The notes beneath the pieces are model-generated. The model did no database searches. It worked only from the letters and a program-made list of their open reading frames with translations, and was not told the origin of the DNA. Positions 1-5,562 of a stretch of DNA of 5,562 bases are shown here, in pieces; positions within the stretch are counted from its first letter, which is position 1, and the number at the start of each line of letters is the position of its first letter. Made by a program: the position numbers and the translations under genes. This DNA is from DHVE2 group archaeon. GTDB lineage: Archaea; Thermoplasmatota; Thermoplasmata; Thermoplasmatales; Aciduliprofundaceae. The stretch spans positions 1 to 5,562 of the forward strand of contig JALULR010000254.1 in the NCBI GenBank assembly GCA_027056155.1. The letters are read 5' to 3'.

Positions 1-3000
1 ATGTACTCAAAGAGCTCCACGGTGCGCTGGCAAAGCGCTATTTAGACATAGGGGAGAAAAATAAAGCCAAGCACTTTGCAGAGCTCAGCAACAATGAAGT
101 GCTTCTTATGCGCATTGCATACGAAGAAAAAAACTGCGATGAGCTAAATCGCAGAATTGTAAATTATCCAGAAGGGGCAAAATATGCAGGCAAGCTTCTA
201 GAATGCTATTTTAACAAAAAAGAGTTTGAAAGCGTTTTGAGAACCTACCGTGCGTTTTTTGAGCGGGCACCCGTGCCCAAGGCAATGTACTTAGCCATAA
301 TTGCCGCTTTAAAGCTCGGCGATGCGGATATCGCCACGCGAATCTATAAATCAGCATCAGAGCTTAAAGATTCCAATGACCCGTATGTGTATCTCACGCT
401 GGGGCAATATCACGAGAATATGGGTCAATACGAAGAGGCTAAGGAGATATACGAAAAAGGCATAGAGAAAAAGGCTACTGAAGACCTGCGTTTTGCATTA
501 GCCCGAGCAAAGTACATGCTCGGAGACAAAGAGTCAGCAAAGGAGATTCTTTTAGAGCTTCCATCTGGAGATTTCAGAGTAAAATCCATGCTATCTCTCA
601 TTTACAGCGATGAGGGGCATGTGAATCACGCGCTAGAAAAGATAGACTCTATCTTGGCAGTGGACCCGGATAATGTAGATGTTCTTCTTGCCAAAGCGGA
701 GATAATGCATCGGCACGAGATAGGCGATGCCATAGAGCTCGTAGACAAGGTTCTTAGCATGGAGCCTTACAATCCTGTAGCCCTGAGAATCAAGGCAGAA
801 GCGTTGGAGGCTAAAGACCCTGAAGAATCTCGCAAAGCTTATGAAGCGCTTATAAAGATAAACCCTGATGATTATAAAGCGTATTTGGGACTTGCCAAGC
901 TTTCAGAAGGCGCCGAAAAAGAAAACCATCTTGAAAAGGTATTAGAGCTCAACCCCAAATGCATCACCGCCAAAATCATGCTTGCAGAGCATATATTTAA
1001 CGAAGACCCCACCAGCGCTGAGGACCTAATTGGTGAGCTTGATGACCCGCGCGCGTATTTGTTATTGGCAAAGCTCCGCTATCGAAACGGAGATTTGGCA
1101 GGGGCTGAGCATTATGCACGCCGTGCACTGCACCAAAACGAGAGCTCGACAGAGTGCATGTTGCTTTTAGCTCGGATAATTTACAATACTAGAAAAGAAG
1201 AAGCGGAAGAGCTCGTTAGAAAAGTATTAAGCGCAGAGCCGGACAATCGTGAAGCTAAAAAGCTCCTTGCAAATATAATCTATAAAGAGCACCCGCAAGA
1301 AGCGTTAGAGCTTATAGGCGACGACAATGATAGAGAAATGATGATTGTCAAAGCCAAAGTGCTAAAGAGTCTCGGACGCCTCGACGAAGCGCGAGAGATA
1401 ATAAACTCGCTAATTAATAGCAATCTTGAAGCTAAAGATTACCTAGATTTGGCTAGAATAAGCGATGATGAAGATGCGATACTCCTGTTAAACAAAGTAC
1501 TGAATTTAGAGCCCGATAACCTAGAGGCAAAGCTTCTATTAGCGGAGAAGGTAGTTGAAAGCAACCCTGAAAAGGCCATAGAGATTTTGGAAGATATTAC
1601 AGAGCCTCGCGCTCAGCCCATTCTTGGCGCAGCATATATGAAACAAGAGAAGTACAAAGAAGCTTACGAAGCATTCTCTGCATGTGCGAGCATGAACCCA
1701 ATGTGCACAAAAAACCTCATTATTGTGGGCTTAAAGCTCGGCAAGTATAAAGAGATCGTCGAGTACGCAGAAAAGCTTGTAAAACTAAAAGAATCCAAGG
1801 AAAATCTGTATCTCTTAGGTGATATTTACGAGCAACTAGGTCGCGATGAAGCGGTGGATATATACCGAAAAATCACGCTCTTGTATCCGGGCGAGCTAAA
1901 AGCGCTCAATAAGATTGTAGCGTTCTTAGAGAAGATAAACGACAAAGCAGAGCTTCCAGATTATTACCTGCGCTTGTACGACATAACAAAAGATGTAAAT
2001 TATCTCATAAAGCGAGCAGACATACTTTACGAAAAGGGTGATTTTGAGGGCACGTATGATACATATACTAAGATACTAGCAGAGCACCCTGAGCTAGAGG
2101 ATATCGAAGATAAGCGAGACTTGCTTTTGCTTAAAATGGGCCGCTATGCAGACTTGGTGCAACTTGCAGACTACTGGATTGCAAAGGGCGGTGCCAAGGC
2201 TAGTAAAGGCTACTATCTTCGAGCCATAGCGTATAAGAACATGGGCGATTTAGACAATGCTTTAGAAAACATACGCAACGCTACAAAGAGCTCTTCTCGT
2301 AAGAAATATTTGATATTTGAAGCCCAGCTTTTGTATGAGCTTGGCAAATACGATGAGGCCTACAAGATAATCTCCAAAGTTAATGCAAAGAGCACGGAAG
2401 TTCTGCTTTTAAAATCCAGAATATTGAAAAATGTAGGAAAGCTTGAAGAGGCAGAGGCGATTCTGAAAAAGCTTGAAGAAAGCGGTGTGCCAGAGACCTA
2501 TCGCGAGCTAGCAGAGATATACATTTCTCTGGGCGACAAAGAAAAGGGACTAGAATACTTAGAACGTACGATTGGCGAATCGAAGGACCCTGGTACATAT
2601 GCGCTAGGTGTAAAGATAAGCTATGAAATAGGGGACATACAAAAAACCATGAAATTCATCAATGAGGGGCTTAAGATTGCACCTAATCTACCCGATTTCT
2701 GGCTTTATAAAGCACTAGCGCTTTTAAAAATGGACGAGCTTAACGAAGCTCTAACCTCTGCTGAGAATCTCATACGCATAAAAAGGTCGCCTGAATATTT
2801 ATTGGTCAAAGCTAAAATTCTAAACTCGCTTAAAAGATACGAGGAATCTTACAACATACTAAAGAGCATGCATAATGTCGAGTTTATGGACATAAATTCC
2901 GATGTTGAGCTTGCTTACGCACTTTATGGCATGGGCGAGTATAGAAAGAGTATGCGCATATACGAAGCATTAGGTATGCCCAGCATGGTTGCGAAGAATC

Positions 3001-5562
3001 TGTACATGATGGAAAAATACAAGGATATCCTAGAAGTGCAGGGAGATGAGCCCGAGCTGTTGGAGGTTAAAGGCGACGCCTCTATTAAATTAGGCAATGT
3101 TGAAGAAGCAAAGTCATATTACGAGCAAGCCTCTGAGTTACCAACTGCTAGAAAGAAACTTGCAAATCTGCTATACGAAGGCGGAGATTTAAACAAGGCA
3201 TATGAGCTATACGATACTCTCGATGACCCAGATTCTGTGCTACGACAAGCGAAGATTTTAGAGCATTGGGGTCAATACCGTGAGGCCGCTGATAAATACA
3301 AAGAGCATTATGACAAGACGGGCAATATAGACTCTGGCATGGCTGCTGTGAGCATGCTTATGAAGCTCAGGCAGTACAACGATGCATTGAAGCTCCTCAG
3401 TGCTATGCCTCAAAAAGACGACATAATCCTAACTCGTGCGAAGATCTTTTACATTTTAGGTGCGTATACTAAGGCAATAGATATACTTAGAGGAGTAAAC
3501 AAGCAGAATGTAGAAACATATACTCTTCTAGGAGATATATACATGGCACTGGGCCAGCCGCATCGGGCTCGAGAGTACTATTTGAAGGTTCTCGAAGAGG
3601 GTGAAAAGAGCACAAAGATACTGAAATCTCTGGCTAATACTTACGAGCTTACCGATGACCTAGCAACAGCTGCAGAGTATTATCTAAAAAGTGGCGATGA
3701 TGAGAGTCTCAAGCGAGCTGAGAGAATATACCGGAGAACGGGGGATACACGTAACCTCAAAAAACTCTACGAGCATATTTTATCAAAGAAAGTGGATATA
3801 GAAGCGATGAAAAAGCTGGGCGAGATTCTATTAGAAGAGCACAACTACAAAAAAGCGCTTGGTGTTTTTAAGCGCGTGGAAGAGTTTGAGTACTCTGCAG
3901 ATATACTCACAAAGATAGGCACAATAGAGATAGAGCTAGGAATGTATAAAGAGGCTGAACGCAATTTAAAAAAGGCCCTTGAAATAGGAGATTTGCAAGA
4001 TACGTATGTGCAGTTAGGGCGTCTTTACTATCTTACAAAAAGATATAATGAATCTCTCAAAATGCTAAGGAGTGTACCAGAGGACATAAATGTTATGAAA
4101 GAGTTGTGCAAGGTCTATTTGAAGATTGGTGATGTAGCAAGCGCTTTAAATTATGGCGAGAAGATAGTAGATAAGCTAAACGATGCAGAATCTTGGTACT
4201 TGTTTGGCTCTGCACTCATGGACATTGGCAACTACGACCTCGCAATTAAAGCTCTAAAGATTGCAGAAGAGAAAGGGTGCACTGCGCATCGGGTAGACCT
4301 CGCAAAAATATATCTCAATCTTGAGCAGTACGAAAAAGCAATAAAAGCCACTGAAAATGCAGATTCTGAAGAGGCAATTTTAATAAGAGGCCTGGGCTAC
4401 GCTAAGACTGGTGATTATGGAAACGCTTTGAAAACGCTATCTTCATTGGAGCACGGTGCAGCCCTCAGATATCTTGGCGATGTACACCTTTTAGAGGCAA
4501 CCCAAGGCGTGCTTACTTATTATCCGCAGGCAGAGGCACTGAATCTCAGCACAGTAATTGATATGTACTCTCGCTCAATGCGAGCCGATGACAAATACAC
4601 AAAGAAAGAAAACACGCATAACAACCTCGGCATTGCGTATATATTGATGGACGACCTTGTAAATGGGGTAGAGCATCTGGAGATGAGCGGTGCAGCGCTT
4701 ACAAATCTATTTGGCGCATATATGATGCTGGGGGAGATGGATAGCGCTAAAAAGCTCGGTGATAAGCTCTATGAGACCCAACTCAAAGACGCAGTTTATT
4801 GGAACGCAAGAGGCATATTCTCCTCGCTAAACTCAAAAAACGACGAAGCTATGAATTTCTTCAATCTCGCTTCGAAGTATGCAACAGAGCCCATAATGAA
4901 GGACATAATTACATTCAATCGTGCGTTATTGCTCATTAACTTAGATATGCATAAAAGTGCTCTTGAGTTGTTGTCATCTATTAGAATGAGAGACGCACAT
5001 CTCCTAAGGGCATTAGTGTATTTCAATATGGGTAACTACAATAAAGCTAGAGACAACATTAAGGCTATACCCGACAAAGATGGAAACGTGCACTATATTC
5101 ATGCTTACGTGGAGCTAATGCTTGAAAACTATGATAATGCACTCAAGTACATCAATAAGGCACTCAACAAAAATTCTACTAATCATACATTTTGGAGCTT
5201 GAAAGGAGATATTCTGTTCTCAATGGGTAAATACAAAGATGCGGAGCGCGCATTTAGAGTTGCAGAGCACATAGATGACAATCCCGAAGTAGAGATAAAC
5301 ATGAGTGCGGTATATACCATGCTTGAGCGCTATGATGATGCAATAGAGAAGTTGAGAAATCTCCAGCATGAGTTTAGCGTCTATAATATGGCATGTGCGT
5401 ATGCTCGCAAAGGTGAGTACGAAGAGGCAAATAAGTTATTTTTGAAGCATTACGAGAAGACTAAAGATACAGAGACTCTATACAACGCGTACATAACTGC
5501 CATGGACATGGGCAAGCCTCCAGTGCTGCCCGATGACAATGTGCAAGTGGCGTTCAACCTAA
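1..5562 (+). CDS. giant tetratricopeptide-repeat (TPR) protein, partial at both ends
   Basis: The first complete codon is at base 3, and 1,853 codons follow without a stop to base 5561. Bases 1-2 and 5562 belong to split codons, so the gene extends beyond both edges. The first in-frame Met is residue 36 (bases 108-110), but repeat-like helices precede it, so it is not a convincing start. The protein is almost entirely helical hairpins of 28-34 residues with the TPR pattern: small/large hydrophobics and Ala in helix A, a G-x-Y-x-x-A turn, then an Ala-rich helix B. That turn is clear in GQYEEA (141), GKYDEA (781), GQYREA (1090), GMYKEA (1313), GKYKDA (1742) and GEYEEA (1804). I count about 58 units. 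It is Lys/Glu-rich, with nine Cys and six Trp, and no hydrophobic stretch long enough to be a membrane segment. TPR solenoids mediate protein-protein contacts, so a scaffold role is inferred. I recognise no specific family, and neighbouring genes are not visible. Confidence 0.95.
3..380 (+). repeat. four divergent TPR-like hairpins at the visible N-terminal side (residues 1-126)
   Basis: Residues 1-126 divide into about four helix-turn-helix units, beginning near residues 1, 31, 59 and 92. Turn regions can be seen at DIGEKNKAK (15-23), NKKEFESV (71-78) and KLGDADIA (104-111). The consensus Ala and Tyr positions are weaker than later in the protein, so these units would score poorly one by one. 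Their spacing and hydrophobic pattern continue the downstream array. Because the pattern is already running at residue 1, the solenoid probably starts upstream of the window, or a different N-terminal domain joins it there. Confidence 0.7.
381..482 (+). repeat. canonical 34-residue TPR (residues 127-160)
   Basis: This is the best single match to the TPR consensus in the N-terminal part. It has a Pro-Tyr entry (PYVYLTLGQYHENMG), with Leu and Gly at the helix A positions, the turn G-Q-Y-E-E-A (141-146), and a helix B with the Ile-Tyr-Glu-Lys-Gly-Ile pattern. It is exactly 34 residues, the standard TPR length, and it anchors the assignment of the weaker units around it to the TPR class rather than to HEAT or PPR repeats. 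Confidence 0.93.
483..899 (+). repeat. TPR block with Pro/Asn unit boundaries (residues 161-299)
   Basis: About four and a half hairpins begin near residues 161, 192, 225, 258 and 291. Three boundaries carry the Pro expected at the end of TPR helix B, followed by an Asn/Asp cap: DPDN (221-224), EPYN (254-257) and NPDD (287-290). These units are 33 residues apart, so this is one of the most regular stretches of the array. The turns between helices A and B are degenerate here (for example EIGDAIEL and AKDPEESR), unlike the G-x-Y turn that dominates later. Confidence 0.85.
900..1697 (+). repeat. three-copy higher-order repeat, each copy about three TPRs (residues 300-565)
   Basis: The pattern K-V-L-x-x-x-P-x-x-x-x-A-K-x-x-LA recurs at residues 312, 407 and 498, spaced 95 and 91 residues apart. 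Each occurrence is followed by a short hairpin containing P-x-x-A and then by a D/E-rich boundary with R (DDPR at 347-350, DNDR at 441-444, TEPR at 533-536). Aligned without gaps, residues 401-440 and 492-531 share about 19 of 40 positions by my hand count. This suggests the segment grew by duplicating a block of about three TPRs rather than one unit at a time. At the DNA level the copies differ at many codons, so the duplication is not recent. Confidence 0.65.
1698..2987 (+). repeat. regular TPR array (residues 566-995)
   Basis: About 13 hairpins, most of 30-35 residues, begin near residues 569, 599, 632, 665, 698, 731, 766, 798, 831, 864, 897, 930 and 965. The helix A/B turns are well marked: LGKYKEI (579-585), KGDFEGT (678-684), MGDLDNA (747-753), LGKYDEA (780-786), VGKLEEA (811-817), LKRYEES (943-949) and MGEYRKS (977-983). 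The weakest unit is at 632-664, where the turn reads INDKAELP and helix B is Tyr-rich (DYYLRLYD). The block holds two of the six Trp (725 and 900). Confidence 0.88.
2988..3053 (+). repeat. shortened TPR-like unit, about 22 residues (residues 996-1017)
   Basis: The turn Tyr positions around this unit are Y980, Y1006 and V1033, giving spacings of only 26 and 27 residues where 30-34 is usual. The unit has a compact helix A (VAKNLYMM), the turn MEKYKDI and a helix B that ends quickly at QGDEP (1013-1017). The reading frame is intact and codon choice does not change, so this looks like real shortening rather than a sequencing error. It may kink the superhelix. Confidence 0.6.
3054..4457 (+). repeat. 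regular TPR array, central part (residues 1018-1485)
   Basis: About 15 hairpins of 29-34 residues begin near residues 1018, 1048, 1078, 1109, 1141, 1170, 1204, 1236, 1266, 1297, 1331, 1362, 1395, 1427 and 1457. Turns include LGNVEEA (1030-1036), GGDLNKA (1060-1066), WGQYREA (1089-1095), LGAYTKA (1152-1158), LGMYKEA (1312-1318), IGNYDLA (1408-1414), LEQYEKA (1440-1446) and TGDYGNA (1469-1475). The unit at 1170-1203 (TYTLLGDIYMALGQ) is close to consensus. The unit at 1236-1265 is the most divergent, with two basic runs (RIYRRTGDTR and NLKK). Several units are 29-31 residues long, meaning a trimmed helix B. Confidence 0.88.
4458..4598 (+). repeat. TPR unit with an insertion of about 15 residues (residues 1486-1532)
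   Basis: Helix A (AALRYLGDVHLLEA) is normal, but the segment TQGVLTYYPQAEALNLST (1500-1517) separates it from a plausible helix B (VIDMYSRSMRADDKY). The turn residues on either side (Y1472 and L1552) lie 80 residues apart, where two ordinary units would give about 64, so about 15 residues are extra. The insert contains Tyr-Tyr-Pro and mixed polar residues and looks like a loop or short extra helix projecting from the solenoid. It could be a contact site, but nothing in the sequence shows a partner. Confidence 0.65.
4599..5468 (+). repeat. regular TPR array, C-terminal side (residues 1533-1822)
   Basis: Nine hairpins begin near residues 1533, 1564, 1597, 1631, 1665, 1695, 1727, 1761 and 1791. 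The first is strongly TPR-like (NNLGIAYILMDD). The later turns are among the clearest in the window: MGNYNKA (1676-1682), LENYDNA (1707-1713), MGKYKDA (1741-1747), LERYDDA (1774-1780) and KGEYEEA (1803-1809). The unit at 1727-1760 has the classic Trp-containing helix A (FWSLKGDILFSMG) and full 34-residue length. Helix B of the units at 1665 and 1695 ends at a Pro or Asn boundary. Confidence 0.9.
5469..5561 (+). repeat. proline-interrupted last visible unit (residues 1823-1853)
   Basis: Helix A (ETLYNAYITAMDMG) is followed at the usual turn position by K-P-P-V-L-P-D-D-N, which cannot form a normal helix B. The final visible residues (NVQVAFNL) resemble the start of another TPR helix A of the type V-x-x-A-x-x-NLA. 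The solenoid may therefore resume after a short linker, or this may be the cap of the array with a different domain following. The frame is open at the window edge, so the stop lies downstream. Confidence 0.6.

Noticed and set aside
1..45. A short frame starting with the ATG at base 1.
   Set aside because: It ends after 14 codons at TAG (43-45), while the base-3 frame through the same bases gives TPR-like helix sequence that continues for the whole window.
108..110. First in-frame Met (residue 36) as a possible start of the TPR protein.
   Set aside because: The 35 codons before it are open and already show the repeat pattern, and no purine-rich ribosome binding site stands at a suitable distance upstream.
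900..1697. DNA-level tandem repeat or recombination hotspot.
   Set aside because: The repetition is visible only in the protein. The corresponding codons differ at many positions, and I found no long direct nucleotide repeats.
2380..2598. A 72-codon open frame on the minus strand, inside the TPR gene.
   Set aside because: It lies antisense to strongly patterned TPR coding sequence, has no recognisable domain or ribosome binding context, and is the length expected by chance opposite a long gene.
4796..5026. A 76-codon open frame on the minus strand, inside the TPR gene.
   Set aside because: It is again antisense to clear TPR units (residues 1599-1675), resembles no known protein, and gives no sign of independent coding constraint.
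1..5562. Sel1-like, PPR, HEAT or HAT repeats instead of TPR.
   Set aside because: The G-x-Y-x-x-A turn, the Ala and Leu-Gly positions in helix A and several exact 34-residue units fit TPR. The Gly-rich Sel1 signature, the strict 35-residue PPR pattern and HEAT Asp/Arg features are not seen.
1..5562. CRISPR array, tRNA/rRNA, transposon ends, riboswitch or terminator.
   Set aside because: No regular DNA repeats with spacers, inverted terminal repeats, or hairpin followed by a T-run were seen. The whole window is accounted for by coding sequence.

Overview
The window holds one thing: the interior of a single, very large tetratricopeptide-repeat (TPR) protein gene on the + strand. Reading from base 3, I translated 1,853 consecutive codons without a stop, and the frame runs off both ends of the window. 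Neither the true start nor the true stop is present. There is no intergenic DNA, promoter, terminator, RNA gene, mobile element or second gene.

The organism cannot be fixed from this sequence. Composition is moderate (about 40-45% G+C by eye). ATA is the commonest isoleucine codon, CTA/CTT/CTC/TTA share leucine, and arginine is split between AGA and CGN. With the Lys/Glu-rich, Cys-poor protein, this hints at an archaeon (for example a Thermoplasmata- or methanogen-like lineage) or an uncultivated prokaryote with similar codon habits. That is a low-confidence inference. An intronless frame of over 5.5 kb argues against most eukaryotes.

Layout (residue n of the visible protein starts at base 3n): residues 1-126 form four divergent helical hairpins; 127-160 are a textbook TPR; 161-299 are hairpins closed by Pro/Asn boundaries (DPDN, EPYN, NPDD). 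Residues 300-565 show a higher-order repeat of about 91-95 residues, three TPRs long. Residues 566-995 are regular TPRs, 996-1017 an unusually short unit, and 1018-1485 regular TPRs again. Residues 1486-1532 carry an insertion of about 15 residues, 1533-1822 are regular TPRs, and 1823-1853 hold a proline-interrupted unit that seems to lead into another hairpin. I count about 58 hairpin units averaging 32 residues.

Functionally the visible part is a pure solenoid scaffold, with no catalytic motif, signal peptide or membrane segment that I can see. TPR arrays generally bind other proteins or peptides, so a scaffold or assembly role is the reasonable inference. Any domain that names the function would lie outside the window.
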